A stretch of DNA of 64,000 nucleotides, taken from assembly GCF_014205295.1 (NCBI RefSeq), contig NZ_JACHNF010000001.1:3844001-3908000 (forward strand). Direction: 5' to 3'. The DNA is from Kribbella solani. GTDB lineage: Bacteria; Actinomycetota; Actinomycetes; Propionibacteriales; Kribbellaceae. The notes beneath the pieces were generated by a model. It saw only the letters and a list, made by a program, of their open reading frames with translations, was not told where the DNA came from and made no database searches. The translations under genes were made by a program, and so were the position numbers. This document shows positions 16,424 to 26,052 of this stretch, one piece after another. Numbering within the stretch: position 1 is the stretch's first letter; every line of letters begins with the position of its first letter.

Positions 16424-17433
16424 ACGACGAAGTGCTGCTGAAGGTGGAGGACGTCCGCAAGGAGTTCCCCACCCACGCCCGGGAGGTGGTCCGGGCGGTG
16501 GACGGGGTGTCCCTCGAAGTGCACACCGGTGAGACCCTCGGCCTGGTCGGCGAGACCGGTTGCGGGAAGTCCACGCTGGCCCGGTGCATGGCGCACCTGT
16601 ACGACGTGACGTCCGGCTCGGTCTGGTTCGAGGGCAAGGACATCACCAAACTGTCCCGGAAGGCGATGCGGCCGTTGCGCCGTGACGTCCAGGTGATCTT
16701 CCAGGACCCGTACGGATCGCTGAACCCGCGCCGCCGGGTCGGATCGATCATCGGCGACCCGTTCGCCATCCACGACATCTCGTCCGGGGCCGAACGGAAG
16801 AAGCAGGTCCAGGACCTGATGGAGCTGGTCGGGCTGAACCCCGAGCACTACAACCGGTTCCCGGCCGAGTTCTCCGGTGGCCAGCGGCAACGGATCGGGG
16901 TGGCGCGGGCGCTCGCGCTGCGGCCGAAGCTGGTCATCTGCGACGAGCCGGTGTCCGCGCTGGACGTGTCGATCCAGGCGCAGATCATCAACCTGCTGGC
17001 GGATCTGCAGAAGGACCTCGGACTGACGTACGTGTTCATCTCGCACGACCTGTCGGTGATCCGGCACGTCAGCAACCGGATCGCGGTGATGTACCTGGGC
17101 AAGATCGTCGAACTCGCGCCGACCAAGGAGTTGTTCGGGCAGACCCGGCACCCGTACACCCGGGCGCTGCTGTCGGCGCTGCCGGCGCCGGACCCGGACA
17201 CCGCGGACAGCCGGCAGCAGATCATCCTCGGCGGCGACATCCCGTCCGCGACGAACCCGCCGGCGGGGTGCAGGTTCCACACGCGGTGCCCGAAAGCCCG
17301 CTCCGACTGCGCCGCATCCGAGCCGCCGTTGATCCCGATCCTCGACGACACCGACGGCCACCGAACCGCGTGCTTCTATCCACTCACCGTCGGCGAGGAC
17401 CTGTCGACGGCCGTACCGGACCTCGCGTCATGA
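16420..17433 (+). CDS. Oligopeptide ABC transporter ATPase, OppF-like
   Basis: A 337-residue ATPase whose ATG overlaps the upstream stop (ATGA). Walker A GETGCGKS, signature FSGGQRQRIGVARA, Walker B LVICDEPVSALDVS and the C-terminal Cys motif GCRFHTRCPKARSDCAASEPP are present. It would form the heterodimeric motor with the OppD-like subunit. Confidence 0.94.
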   Translation: MNDEVLLKVEDVRKEFPTHAREVVRAVDGVSLEVHTGETLGLVGETGCGKSTLARCMAHLYDVTSGSVWFEGKDITKLSRKAMRPLRRDVQVIFQDPYGSLNPRRRVGSIIGDPFAIHDISSGAERKKQVQDLMELVGLNPEHYNRFPAEFSGGQRQRIGVARALALRPKLVICDEPVSALDVSIQAQIINLLADLQKDLGLTYVFISHDLSVIRHVSNRIAVMYLGKIVELAPTKELFGQTRHPYTRALLSALPAPDPDTADSRQQIILGGDIPSATNPPAGCRFHTRCPKARSDCAASEPPLIPILDDTDGHRTACFYPLTVGEDLSTAVPDLAS

Positions 17434-18356
17434 CCGCCTCGATCGAGATGGTCGACGTTCTGGACGAACCCAGGACGATCGAGGGGCGGAGTCCGTTCGT
17501 ACTGGCGATGCGGCGGCTGCGCAAGGACAAGGTCGCGATGATCTCACTCGTCGTGATCCTGCTGATCGTGCTGATGGCGATCTTCGCCCCCGTGTTCGCG
17601 GCGGTCACGGGGCATCCGCCGAACGAGCAGTACCGCAGTATCGGACTCACCCCGGACGGGTTGCCGCGCGGGCCGAACGGCACGTTCTGGTTCGGCACCG
17701 ACGACCTCGGCCGGGACATCCTGGTCCGGATCGCGTACGGCGCGCGGATCTCGCTGCTCGTCGGCGTGATCTCGACGGCGATCACGGTCGCGATCGGAGT
17801 CGTGCTGGGACTGGCGGCGGGGTTCCTCGGGGGGATCACCGACACCGTCCTGGCCCGGCTCATCGACGTGGTGCTGTCCGTACCGTTCCTGCTGGTGGCG
17901 ATCGCGCTGGTGTCGATCACCGGACCGAGCCTGACCGTCACCGTCCTGGTGATCGGTTTCTTCAGCTGGGCCTCGGTGGCCAGGATCGTCCGTGGCCAGG
18001 TGCTGTCGCTGCGCGAACGCGAGTTCGTCGAGGCCGCTCGGTCGCTCGGCGCGAGCAACAGCCGGATCATGTTCGTCGACGTACTGCCGAACGTGATCGC
18101 GCCGGTGATCGTGTACACGACACTGCTGATCCCGGTGGTGATCGTGACCCAGGCGACGTTGTCGTTCCTCGGGCTCGGGCTGCCACCACCAACCGCCGAC
18201 TGGGGCGGCATGATCAGCGCGTCGCAGAACTACTACACGACCGCGTGGTGGTTCATCCTGTTCCCAGGTCTGGCGCTGCTGATCACCACGCTCGCGTTCA
18301 ACCTGTTCGGTGACGGGGTCCGGGACGCCTTCGACCCCCGCGCGGATCGGACCTGA
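17430..18356 (+). CDS. Oligopeptide ABC transporter permease, OppC-like
   Basis: A 308-residue permease starting at ATG 17430, again overlapping the preceding stop by four bases. It has the N-terminal OppC extension (FVLAMRRLRKDKVAMISL), about six membrane helices and the EAA loop EAARSLGASNSRIMFVDVLPN that docks to the ATPase. GTDDLGRDILVRIAYGARIS is a further DppC/OppC signature. Confidence 0.93.
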   Translation: MTASIEMVDVLDEPRTIEGRSPFVLAMRRLRKDKVAMISLVVILLIVLMAIFAPVFAAVTGHPPNEQYRSIGLTPDGLPRGPNGTFWFGTDDLGRDILVRIAYGARISLLVGVISTAITVAIGVVLGLAAGFLGGITDTVLARLIDVVLSVPFLLVAIALVSITGPSLTVTVLVIGFFSWASVARIVRGQVLSLREREFVEAARSLGASNSRIMFVDVLPNVIAPVIVYTTLLIPVVIVTQATLSFLGLGLPPPTADWGGMISASQNYYTTAWWFILFPGLALLITTLAFNLFGDGVRDAFDPRADRT

Positions 18357-18358
18357 CC

Positions 18359-19318
18359 ATGGGTATGTTCCTGATTCGCCGGCTCGGGCACGGAATCCTG
18401 GTTCTGTGGCTGATCAGCGTGGCCGTGTTCGGCCTGTTCTTCATTGCTCCGAGCAACGTCGCGCAGACGCTGGCCGGCCGGCAGGCGACCCCGGAGACGA
18501 TCGCGCTGATCAAACACCGGCTCGGTCTCGACCTGCCGGTCTGGAAGCAGTACCTGCATTTCCTCGGCAACGCGCTGAAGGGCAACCTCGGGTACGACTA
18601 CTACCACCAGGTGCCGGTGACAACGATCATCGGACAGGCGTTGCCGATCACGTTGTCGCTGGCGCTCGGCGCATCCATCTTGTGGCTGCTGCTGGGTGTG
18701 TTCAACGGCGTCATCTCCGCGGTGCATCCGCGTTCGCTGGCTGATCGCGGGCTGACACTGTTCTCGTTGTTCTTCTACTCGTTCCCGTCGTTCCTGCTCG
18801 GACTGCTGCTGCTGTACTTCCTGTACTTCCGCCTCACGCTGGCCGGGTTCAACTGGTTCCCGGCCGGCGGGTACGCGCCACTCACCGGCGGCATCGGGCC
18901 GTGGTTCCAGCACTTGTTCCTGCCGTGGATCGCGCTGGCGTTGTTGCTGGCGGCAACGTACACGCGGTTGACCCGTGGCTCGATGCTGGACGTCCTCGGC
19001 GAGGACTACATCCGGACCGCACGGTCGAAGGGCATCCGGGAAAGTCGAGTCATCGTCCGGCATGGGTTGCGTAGCGCGATGACGCCGGTGGTCACCCAGT
19101 TCGGCATCGACCTGGGCCAGCTGATCGGCGGCGTGGTCGTGACCGAGACGGTGTTCAGCTTGCCGGGTCTCGGTCAGACGGCGGTGGTCGCGATCAATCA
19201 GCAGGATCTGCCGGTGATCATCGGCATCGTGCTGTTCGCATCGGCGGCCGTGGTGGTGGCGAACATCTTGGTGGATATCGCGTACGCGGTGCTGGATCCG
19301 CGCGTGCGGCTGCATTAG
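18359..19318 (+). CDS. Oligopeptide ABC transporter permease, OppB-like
   Basis: A 319-residue permease, last in the operon. The start (MFLIRRLGHGILVLWLISV) is typical of DppB/OppB. It has about six helices and the EAA loop YIRTARSKGIRESRVIVRHGLR. Placing the ATPase genes before both permeases, and OppC before OppB, differs from the classical B-C-D-F order but is seen in actinobacteria. Confidence 0.93.
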   Translation: MGMFLIRRLGHGILVLWLISVAVFGLFFIAPSNVAQTLAGRQATPETIALIKHRLGLDLPVWKQYLHFLGNALKGNLGYDYYHQVPVTTIIGQALPITLSLALGASILWLLLGVFNGVISAVHPRSLADRGLTLFSLFFYSFPSFLLGLLLLYFLYFRLTLAGFNWFPAGGYAPLTGGIGPWFQHLFLPWIALALLLAATYTRLTRGSMLDVLGEDYIRTARSKGIRESRVIVRHGLRSAMTPVVTQFGIDLGQLIGGVVVTETVFSLPGLGQTAVVAINQQDLPVIIGIVLFASAAVVVANILVDIAYAVLDPRVRLH

Positions 19319-19337
19319 CTCCGGGGTCGGGGATGCA

Positions 19338-19420
19338 CCGAAGGACAGGTAGTGGTTGGCTTCGGATGGTCTGCCGGAACAGATCATGCGTATCAGCGCC
19401 GACCACCTCCTGTCCTTCGG
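19338..19420 (+). terminator. Long hairpin after the importer operon
   Basis: Arms of 18 nt (19338-19355 and 19403-19420) pair with two mismatches around a 47-nt loop, starting 20 bp after the OppB stop. It may terminate the importer operon. The right arm lies within the ketopantoate reductase remnant. Confidence 0.4.
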
Positions 19421-19850
19421 CGACGCGCCGTCGAATCTGCCGGTGCGGGACGAGCTTTCGCAGCGGGCCTACCGGCGGTGTTTGGCGGCGGCGCAGAGCG
19501 AGACGCTCGCGTTGCTGGCTGCGGCTCAGGTCCGGCCGGCGCGGTTGCTGACGCTGCCGATGCAGCGCTTGCCGTCCGTTCTGCGGTTGCCGGACTTCGT
19601 CTTCCGGCGGGTGGCGGGGGCGATGCTTGCGATCGATCCGTTGGCGCGTACGTCGATGTGGGAGGACCTGGAAGCCGGACGGCCGACCGAGATCGACTAC
19701 CTGAACGGCGAGGTGGTCCGGCTGGCTGCTTCGCTCTATCGGTCGGCGCCGGTGAATCAGCGGCTGGTCGAGCTGATCCACGCGGGTGAGCAGAGCCGGC
19801 GGTCATGGTCCGGTGCCGAATTACTGGCCGAAATACGTCTTGTTATATGA
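19353..19850 (+). pseudogene. C-terminal remnant of ketopantoate reductase (ApbA/PanE family)
   Basis: Only the C-terminal half of the family is left (about 165 residues). ARTSMWEDLEAGRPTEIDYLNGEVVRLA, and further on APVNQRLVELIHAGE and WSGAELLAEI, match the ApbA_C domain of 2-dehydropantoate 2-reductases. The NADPH-binding Rossmann half, with its GxGxxG near the start, is absent; the frame opens directly after the importer operon. No good start codon or ribosome-binding site is visible, so it is probably an inactive 5'-truncated copy. Confidence 0.7.
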
Positions 19851-19870
19851 GATGAATGGTCTCGTATAAT
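19843..19870 (+). promoter_or_regulatory. Promoter with overlapping palindromic operator
   Basis: A perfect -10 hexamer TATAAT (19865-19870) lies seven bases before the ATG at 19878, so transcription would begin at or next to the start codon. The hexamer is embedded in an inverted repeat of two 10-bp arms (19843-19852 and 19860-19869) with one mismatch and a 7-bp spacer. A repressor bound here would cover the promoter. Confidence 0.6.
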
Positions 19871-19877
19871 GGTCGGC

Positions 19878-20753
19878 ATGGATTTCGACGTGGCGGTCGT
19901 GGGTGGCAGTGTGGCGGGGCTTCAGGCGGCGCTGACGTTGGGTCGCGCCCGGCGACGGGTGGTGCTGTTCGACGACGGGCGGGCGCGGAATCGGGCGGCT
20001 GAGCACGTACACAACTATCTGGGCGTGCTGAATCCCGCTCCAGGCGAGCTGCTCGGGGTGGGGCGGGAGCAGGTGGCGGCGTACGGCGTCGCGGTCAGAG
20101 AGTCACGGGTCACGGACGCGCGCGCGGTCGACGGCGGGTTTGTGGTGGGTGGCGAGCGCGTACGCGCGGTGGTGCTGGCGACTGGGTTGTGGGACGAGTT
20201 GCCGGAGGTGCCTGGAATCGCGGACGGGTGGGGGCGGTCCGTGGTGGCTTGCCCGCACTGTCACGGGTGGGAGGTACGGGATCAGCCGCTGGTGCAGGTG
20301 GGCATGCGTGGGTTCCCGGAGCGATCGGTTGCGCGGGCGTTGTTGCTGAGCCGATGGAGCGACGAGGTGGTGCTGTGCACCGACGGGGACGAGCTCACGT
20401 CCGAGCAGTTGCAGCGACTGGCGGCGGCTGGGGTGGGGGTGCGCTGCGAGCGGATTGCGGAGGTTCGAGGGACTGAGGTTGCGCTGGCCGGTGGGGAACG
20501 GTTGAGTGCGCGGCGGGTGTTTGTGGTTGTGCGGCAGCACCAACAGAGCAATCTGGCGGAGCGCCTCGGATGCGAGGTGGTGGACGGCGCGGTAGTGACG
20601 GTTGGTGGGCGTACCAACGTTCCCATGGTGTACGCGGTAGGTACTACGACCGAACCAGCGCTTCTGGCAATAGGTGCGGCCGGGCAGGCAAGTACGGCAG
20701 CTGTTGCCGTACACAATGATCTGCTCGACTCAGACCTGCGCGGCCGCGGGTAG
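19878..20753 (+). CDS. Thioredoxin-reductase-like FAD/NAD(P) oxidoreductase
   Basis: A 291-residue flavoprotein of the thioredoxin reductase superfamily. FAD-binding GGSVAGLQAA at the N-terminus, ATG-type motif VVLATGLWDELPEVPG, and a redox-like CPHCHGWE instead of the CATC of true thioredoxin reductases. The C-terminal FAD motif is MVYAVGTTTEPAL. Enzymes of this class in actinobacteria often have uncertain electron acceptors. The ATG at 19878 is favoured over 19869 because it lies seven bases after the TATAAT. The 3' end overlaps the convergent idi gene by 24 bp. Confidence 0.8.
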   Translation: MDFDVAVVGGSVAGLQAALTLGRARRRVVLFDDGRARNRAAEHVHNYLGVLNPAPGELLGVGREQVAAYGVAVRESRVTDARAVDGGFVVGGERVRAVVLATGLWDELPEVPGIADGWGRSVVACPHCHGWEVRDQPLVQVGMRGFPERSVARALLLSRWSDEVVLCTDGDELTSEQLQRLAAAGVGVRCERIAEVRGTEVALAGGERLSARRVFVVVRQHQQSNLAERLGCEVVDGAVVTVGGRTNVPMVYAVGTTTEPALLAIGAAGQASTAAVAVHNDLLDSDLRGRG

Positions 20754-21287
20754 GTCTGCCGAATGGCCGAGCGGCCAATCGTCCGGTGCGGCGGTGAGCT
20801 GGGCCAGTTGCTCCAGACACCATGGGGACAGGTCGGCGCGGGCGCGTAGTTCGTCCCACTCGACCCAGCGGTAGTCGACCACCTCGGACGGCACCGGCGT
20901 CGGGTCACCGCTCCAACGCACGCGGTACACCGGACACATCTCGTTCTCGACGATCCCGTTCGGCATCTCCGCGCGGTACCGGAACTTGGGCAGCACCAGC
21001 TCGGCCGACGCGACCGTGATGCCGAGCTCGTCGGACAGTCGGCGGCGTACGGCTTGCTCCAACGGCTCGTCCGGAAGTGGATGCCCGCAGCAACTGTTGG
21101 TCCAGATGCCCGGCCAGGTCGGCTTGTCGAGGGCGCGCCGGGTCAGCAGCACCCGCCCGGCCGCGTCCACGACGTAGCTGGAGAACGCGAGATGGAGCGG
21201 TGTCGCCGCGTGGTGCACCGTCGCCTTCGGCTCGGTCCCGATCGCGTGCCCACGCTCGTCCAGCAGTACTACCCGTTCCTCGGTCAC
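20730..21287 (-). CDS. idi: Isopentenyl-diphosphate delta-isomerase, type 1
   Basis: A 185-residue Nudix-fold isomerase converting IPP to DMAPP for isoprenoid synthesis. TNSCCGHP carries the catalytic Cys67 and NEMCPVY the catalytic Glu116, at the same numbers as in the E. coli enzyme. HLAFSSYVVDAAGRVLLTRR holds the metal-binding His. The length is standard. It is a single gene; the CDS is divergent from the tyrosyl-tRNA synthetase leader. Confidence 0.95.
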   Translation of the reverse strand: MTEERVVLLDERGHAIGTEPKATVHHAATPLHLAFSSYVVDAAGRVLLTRRALDKPTWPGIWTNSCCGHPLPDEPLEQAVRRRLSDELGITVASAELVLPKFRYRAEMPNGIVENEMCPVYRVRWSGDPTPVPSEVVDYRWVEWDELRARADLSPWCLEQLAQLTAAPDDWPLGHSADLPAAAQV

Positions 21288-21329
21288 CCCCAGATCCTAT
21301 TCCGGTTCCGCCAACCGCGTACGGACTGC

Positions 21330-21335
21330 TAACCT
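21330..21335 (+). promoter_or_regulatory. Candidate -10 hexamer for the tyrS leader
   Basis: TAACCT would place the transcription start near 21342, giving a leader of about 170 nt. The -35 match (TTCCGC) is weak. Confidence 0.3.
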
Positions 21336-21341
21336 GAGCCC

Positions 21342-21510
21342 GTGATCAGGCAGCGTGTGGCGTATCGACCGGCTCTGGGAGGAGCCGGCGCTCGGTAGTA
21401 CCCGCACCAGCTGCACCCAGAGCCTCAAGGCAGGAACCGTTCGGTTCCTGCCTTTTCCGTGTCCGGAGGCACTGGGCGATCGGTGGTGCCTCCTTGCCGA
21501 GAGGAGACCC
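21342..21510 (+). ncRNA. Structured leader of the tyrosyl-tRNA synthetase gene (possible attenuator)
   Basis: No plus-strand gene ends between 20753 and this point, yet a full intrinsic terminator stands 57 bp before the tyrS start, so it must act on a transcript that begins inside this region. The leader also has a 7-bp hairpin (CCGGCTC/GAGCCGG, about 21370-21390), and AGTA followed later by CAGAG, two elements seen in T-box stem I. A T-box core (UGGNACC bulge pairing to a tRNA 3' end) is not evident, so the mechanism stays open. Confidence 0.45.
21427..21454 (+). terminator. Intrinsic terminator inside the tyrS leader
   Basis: Twelve perfect base pairs (21427-21438 with 21443-21454), loop GTTC, and a short T-run at 21453-21456. 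T-tract terminators are uncommon in this GC-rich genome, which makes this one stand out. Confidence 0.75.
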
Positions 21511-22710
21511 ATGAATTCCGTGATCGAGCGATTACGGCGTACCACCGACACCATCGTCGGCGCGGACGACCTGCGCGAACGCCTGGCGAGCGGGAGGCAG
21601 CTGCGGATCAAGTACGGCGTCGACTGCACCGCGCCGGACCTGCACCTCGGGCACGCGGTCAACCTGTGGATGATGCGCCAGCTGCAGGACCTCGGGCATC
21701 GGGTCGTGTTCCTGCTGGGTGATCTCACCACCCGCGTGGGTGATCCGACCGGGCGCTCCGAGACCCGGCCGGTGCTCACGCCCGAACAGATCGATGCCAA
21801 CGCCGCGTCGTTCCTGGAGCAGGTCTCGCTGGTACTGCGCACCGATCCGGACGTGTTCGAAGTACGCCGCAACTCGGAGTGGTACGACGCGATGTCCATC
21901 GCCGAACTGCTCGGGCTCTTCGGGCAGGTCACGCAGGCACAGCTGATGAGCCGCGACATGTTCCGGGAACGCGTCGCGGCCGGGCGCGAGATCGGCGTCC
22001 ACGAACTGGTGTACCCGGTGCTGCAGGCGTACGACAGTTTCGCGATGCGGAGCGATCTGACGATCGTGGGGTCGGATCAGCTGTTCAACGAGCAGCTCGG
22101 ACGGGTGTTCCAGCAGCGGCTGGGGTCGCCGCCGCAGGTCGTACTGACCACGACCATCACCCCGGGGATCGACGGCCGGGCGAAGCAGTCGAAGTCGCTG
22201 AACAACTACATCGGGCTGACCGACAGCCCGCGGGACAAGTTCGGCAAGTTGATGAGCATCCCCGACGAACTCGTGGAGGCGTACGCCCGGGTCTACACCG
22301 AGCTCCCGCTCCCGACCGTCGCCGCCCTGGCCGCCGCCGGTGGTGGCCGCGCGGCCCGCGACGCCAAGCTCCGGCTGGCCGCCGCGGTCGTCACCCGCTA
22401 CCACGGTGCCGGCGTGGCGAAAGCCGAACTCGACAGCTTCCGCCACACCTTCACCGATCACGGCGAACCGGCGAACATTCCAGCCGTCACGTACGCGGCC
22501 GAGCGGGCCACGATCCTCGACCTGCTCCAAGCGGCCCGCCCGACCGAGAGCAACTCCAACCTCCGCCGGCTCCTCCGCCAGGGCGCCGTAACGCTCAACG
22601 GCGAACGCCTGACCGACCCCGCCACCCCGGTCTCCTTGACGACCCCACTAACTCTCAAGTCCGGCCCTCGAACCTGGCATCGCATCACGCCGGTCAGGAG
22701 TTCAGGTTGA
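21511..22710 (+). CDS. tyrS: Tyrosyl-tRNA synthetase, TyrZ-like subtype
   Basis: A 399-residue class I synthetase charging tRNA-Tyr. Its ATP-binding motif is HLGH (45-48) and its KMSKS counterpart KQSKS (225-229); the C-terminal S4 RNA-binding domain is present ([18 protein letters not shown]). The sequence [15 protein letters not shown]...[10 protein letters not shown] resembles the TyrZ subgroup rather than the usual actinobacterial TyrS, so it may be a second, conditional enzyme. AGAGGAG precedes the ATG. The leader contains a terminator. Its 3' end overlaps the GH172 gene by 17 bp. Confidence 0.9.
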   Translation: MNSVIERLRRTTDTIVGADDLRERLASGRQLRIKYGVDCTAPDLHLGHAVNLWMMRQLQDLGHRVVFLLGDLTTRVGDPTGRSETRPVLTPEQIDANAASFLEQVSLVLRTDPDVFEVRRNSEWYDAMSIAELLGLFGQVTQAQLMSRDMFRERVAAGREIGVHELVYPVLQAYDSFAMRSDLTIVGSDQLFNEQLGRVFQQRLGSPPQVVLTTTITPGIDGRAKQSKSLNNYIGLTDSPRDKFGKLMSIPDELVEAYARVYTELPLPTVAALAAAGGGRAARDAKLRLAAAVVTRYHGAGVAKAELDSFRHTFTDHGEPANIPAVTYAAERATILDLLQAARPTESNSNLRRLLRQGAVTLNGERLTDPATPVSLTTPLTLKSGPRTWHRITPVRSSG

Positions 22711-25700
22711 GGTTGAGTACGTCGAGGCCGACCAGGTACCCGGTGGCCGCGGCGTTCTTGCCGGTCAGCGTGATGGTCAGTTGGTGGTCGCCCGCGGTGA
22801 GTTGTGAGGTCCCGAAGTCGACCTGTTGCGTACCGACGCCGGCCGGCTGATAGCCGTCGAAGGCCACCGGGGTGCCGTTGTCGATCTGTACGTTGACGAT
22901 GCCGTAGTCAGCCGCCTTGGTGAGAACCGTCGACAGCTTGTACGACCCGGTGGTCGGCACGGCGAACTTCAGGACTGTCTTGTCACCTGCTTTCGAGCCA
23001 TGAATCCACGCCTGCGCGCCGCCGGACCAGCTCACGCCACAACAGTTGCCCTGCGCATCGACCGCGACCGTAGACGACACCGGCGGCAACATCGACTCGC
23101 CCTCGATCCGGAGCGTACTGCCGGTCGTCGCCTGGACCGTGGCCGACTTCGCGCCGAGATGACCGGCCAGGTCCACTGCGGCGATTCGGTACGTCCACGC
23201 CTCATGCAGACCGAGGTTGCGATGCAGGAAACCGGGCAGTGGCGTGGTTCCGAGCAGCTTCTCCGCGCCGCCGTCCTTCGCACCGTACACGTTGTAGTAC
23301 GCGATCCCGCTGTCGTCGCTGACATCGTTCCAGGTCACGTTGATCGCGTTGTCCGTACGCCCTGCCGCGTTCACGCCGGCGACCGCGCCGGGCGCCTTGC
23401 GGTCCGGGTACGGGATGGTCAGCGACTGCACTACGTACGCCGAAGCTGTCCACGCCGCCGAACCGGTCGGCCGGAGCTCGATGTCCAGCCGGGTCCTGCC
23501 GAAAGTGATGGCCGAAGGCAACTGGTAGTTGTCGTCCAGCCAGCGTTGATGGGTGTTGCCGAGCGGCTGCAACCAAGTCCCGGCAACCTTGCCGTTGACA
23601 ACGACCGTGGCCGATTGTCCGGCTGCGTTCTGATCGCTCGTACGCCGCAAGGTCACGCCACGGTTGGCGGGATCGATCTTGACGCTGAACTTGACCGGCT
23701 GGGTGCTCGAACGGACCTGGTCGGCCAGGGTGATGTCATCGTGATCACCTTCGTACACGGCGCTCAGATCCGCCTGCGTACCACCATCGGCGAACCCGTG
23801 CCGCGCGCGACTGACAGCCGATCCGGTGTCGATCCGGTCGGTCTCGCGGGCACCGAACTTCGCTGCCGTGTAGAGGAACGCGGTCGACCCGTAGATCGCC
23901 GGGTGGTCGTCTTGCTGACCGTGCTCGATCCCGAAGTTCAGCTGGTTCTCGAACCCGACCGAGTCGGTGATGTGCAGCCGCCACGCGCCATCACATTCGT
24001 TCGTACAGAACCCGGCCCGGACCTCGTGCGCCGAGTTGCCGTGGAACGGCGTCGAGTAGGTGCCGGCGTTGAAGTACCAGCCGGACTCGTAGTAGTCCTC
24101 GGTACCGGTGCCGTGGATCGCGGGCGTCCGCTCACCATCGGCGTACACCCGTTCGTCGCCCTCGAGGTAGCCCCGGGTGTTGCCGTCGGCAAGCAGTCCC
24201 TCCATCGTCTGGGAGACGCCAACGAACTTGCCCCGGCCGGTGACGTCGGCGAAGTTCCAGTCACTGCCCTGCGTCGTCTCACCGCGTTTCGAGATCGCGG
24301 TGAAGTAGCCCGTCTTCCCGGTCGCCAGCTCGGCGGCCACGCGACCGTCCCGCGCCGCGGTCACCTCAGCCTGTCCTTTCAGCGCGTACGACGTGGGGTT
24401 GACCAACATAACGGTGGCGCGGCCAACGTACGGCATCGGCCACCAGGACGAGTACCAGCCGTCGGGGTCCATCGCGAAGAACAGCGAGTGCACCGGGTTC
24501 TCGCCGAGACCGGAGCCGAAGAACTCGCCGAGTGGTGCGTCGACCCGCTTCTGGCCGTCGATCGTCACCTGGACCCGAACTCCGGCCAACAACGTGTCGG
24601 ACGGCTTCACCCGGGCGGCGTCCGCGTCGGTCGCGGCGTACGTCATCGCGTGCTCGCCGCTCCAGTTCTGCTTGGTGATCGTGTAGCCGTGCGCCTGCTC
24701 GTCGGCGAGGTGGTTCGGCCCGACATCGAGGGTGTCGGTGCGCTTGAGCTGCCCGCCGACGGTCGAGCCGGCCCAGTACGCGAACTCGTTGAAGTCGAGG
24801 TCCGATGACACGAACTGATTGGTCACGGTGATCTGCGACTTGCCTGCGGTCAACGCCGCGGGCAGCTCGACGGACTGGTCGTGCCACTGCGCGCCCTGCG
24901 CCTTGAGTGGCGCCCACTCGCCGGCCGGTGCGCCGTCGACCAGGATCTTCGCCCGCTGGTTGCCGATCCGCAGGTCCATCCGCCGGGTCAGCGTCACGCC
25001 GGTGCTGGCCGGGTCGATCTTGACCGTGAACGAGCTGCCACCGACGAAGGCGCGGCCGTCGTCGGCAATGCTCTTCAGATCCAGGCCGACGATCTCCGGC
25101 AGCTTCAGCCGGAGCGCGCTGAGCTCACCCGGGCCGGACACGTCGGCCAGCTTGACCTGCTTGCCCGGGGCAAGGTTCAGCGGCGTACTGGTGGTGCGCG
25201 CGTTCGGCTGTACCGGCTTGGGATCCTTGGTTCCGGCCGCATTCAGCAGCGCGAGTACATCCTCGGCCTGGTCACGCGGATCGAAGGTCTTGATGCCGTT
25301 CGCGTCCGGGAACTGGCGGTAGCCGACGTGATAGAAGTACGGGTTCGTCTGCGTGGTGATCCGCATCGAGGAGCGGTACGGCATGGGTACGCGAATGTAG
25401 ACGCCGCCACTGGTCTGTACGCCGTTGGCGACCAGCGGATAACTGAACGGCGCGCCGATTTTGCCGTCGACGATGTCCTGCAGCGAGCCGTGCAGGACCT
25501 GCTTGCCGTCCAGCTCGACCGTGATCGTCCCGGTCTTGCTGACGTTGCCCTCGTCCCGGGTGAACCAGATCGAGGCGACCTCGCCGGGACCGGAGTCCTC
25601 CGCGATCACACAGCCGGCGGCGGTGGTCCGCAGGCAGGAGTACGTGCCTTCGAAGCCGTCGTTGTTGGTGCCGTCGCGGCCGAAGCTGGAGAACTGCTTG

Positions 25701-25867
25701 GTGCGTACGCCGGTCTGGAGCTCGGGCAGGCGGTCCAGGTTCCGGTAGACGTCCCAGCCGACCGGACCGTTGTCGTTCCCGGTTACCGGTGGGCCGGCTG
25801 ATGCTGCGGCCGAACCGGTCAGCAGCAAGACCGAACAGACGAGTAGAACGACGGCACGACGGAGCAT
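22694..25867 (-). CDS. Secreted DUF2961/GH172 glycoside hydrolase with FN3 and C-terminal carbohydrate-binding-like domain
   Basis: A 1057-residue exported enzyme. After a signal peptide ([20 protein letters not shown]) comes the DUF2961 core ([56 protein letters not shown]), now classed as GH172, whose characterised members act on difructose dianhydrides or D-arabinofuranosides. A second beta-rich segment repeats the [16 protein letters not shown] theme already seen upstream as [17 protein letters not shown]. An FN3-like domain (about 825-925) and a CBM-like end ([13 protein letters not shown] to the C-terminus) follow. Strong ribosome-binding site GGAGAAAGG. The substrate is inferred only by class. 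Confidence 0.85.
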   Translation of the reverse strand: MLRRAVVLLVCSVLLLTGSAAASAGPPVTGNDNGPVGWDVYRNLDRLPELQTGVRTKQFSSFGRDGTNNDGFEGTYSCLRTTAAGCVIAEDSGPGEVASIWFTRDEGNVSKTGTITVELDGKQVLHGSLQDIVDGKIGAPFSYPLVANGVQTSGGVYIRVPMPYRSSMRITTQTNPYFYHVGYRQFPDANGIKTFDPRDQAEDVLALLNAAGTKDPKPVQPNARTTSTPLNLAPGKQVKLADVSGPGELSALRLKLPEIVGLDLKSIADDGRAFVGGSSFTVKIDPASTGVTLTRRMDLRIGNQRAKILVDGAPAGEWAPLKAQGAQWHDQSVELPAALTAGKSQITVTNQFVSSDLDFNEFAYWAGSTVGGQLKRTDTLDVGPNHLADEQAHGYTITKQNWSGEHAMTYAATDADAARVKPSDTLLAGVRVQVTIDGQKRVDAPLGEFFGSGLGENPVHSLFFAMDPDGWYSSWWPMPYVGRATVMLVNPTSYALKGQAEVTAARDGRVAAELATGKTGYFTAISKRGETTQGSDWNFADVTGRGKFVGVSQTMEGLLADGNTRGYLEGDERVYADGERTPAIHGTGTEDYYESGWYFNAGTYSTPFHGNSAHEVRAGFCTNECDGAWRLHITDSVGFENQLNFGIEHGQQDDHPAIYGSTAFLYTAAKFGARETDRIDTGSAVSRARHGFADGGTQADLSAVYEGDHDDITLADQVRSSTQPVKFSVKIDPANRGVTLRRTSDQNAAGQSATVVVNGKVAGTWLQPLGNTHQRWLDDNYQLPSAITFGRTRLDIELRPTGSAAWTASAYVVQSLTIPYPDRKAPGAVAGVNAAGRTDNAINVTWNDVSDDSGIAYYNVYGAKDGGAEKLLGTTPLPGFLHRNLGLHEAWTYRIAAVDLAGHLGAKSATVQATTGSTLRIEGESMLPPVSSTVAVDAQGNCCGVSWSGGAQAWIHGSKAGDKTVLKFAVPTTGSYKLSTVLTKAADYGIVNVQIDNGTPVAFDGYQPAGVGTQQVDFGTSQLTAGDHQLTITLTGKNAAATGYLVGLDVLNLNLNS

Positions 25868-26052
25868 GGGCGGCCTTTCTCCGTGATGGCGGGAAATCGA
25901 TTTCTGAGATGTCTACCATCGATCCGGCCCGGTTGAGAAGGGCTGAGGCGGTCCGACTTCGCGCCGTCCACGGGTCGGCCCGGGGCACGGCCCGGTTGCC
26001 GGGCGCGGGAGACTTGGCCCGCACACCTACTTTGAGATTGCAGGAGATTGCG

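Noticed and set aside
21342..21510. A canonical T-box riboswitch in the tyrS leader
   Set aside because: AGTA and CAGAG are present but I find no UGGNACC T-box bulge or convincing antiterminator, so the leader is recorded only as a possible attenuator.
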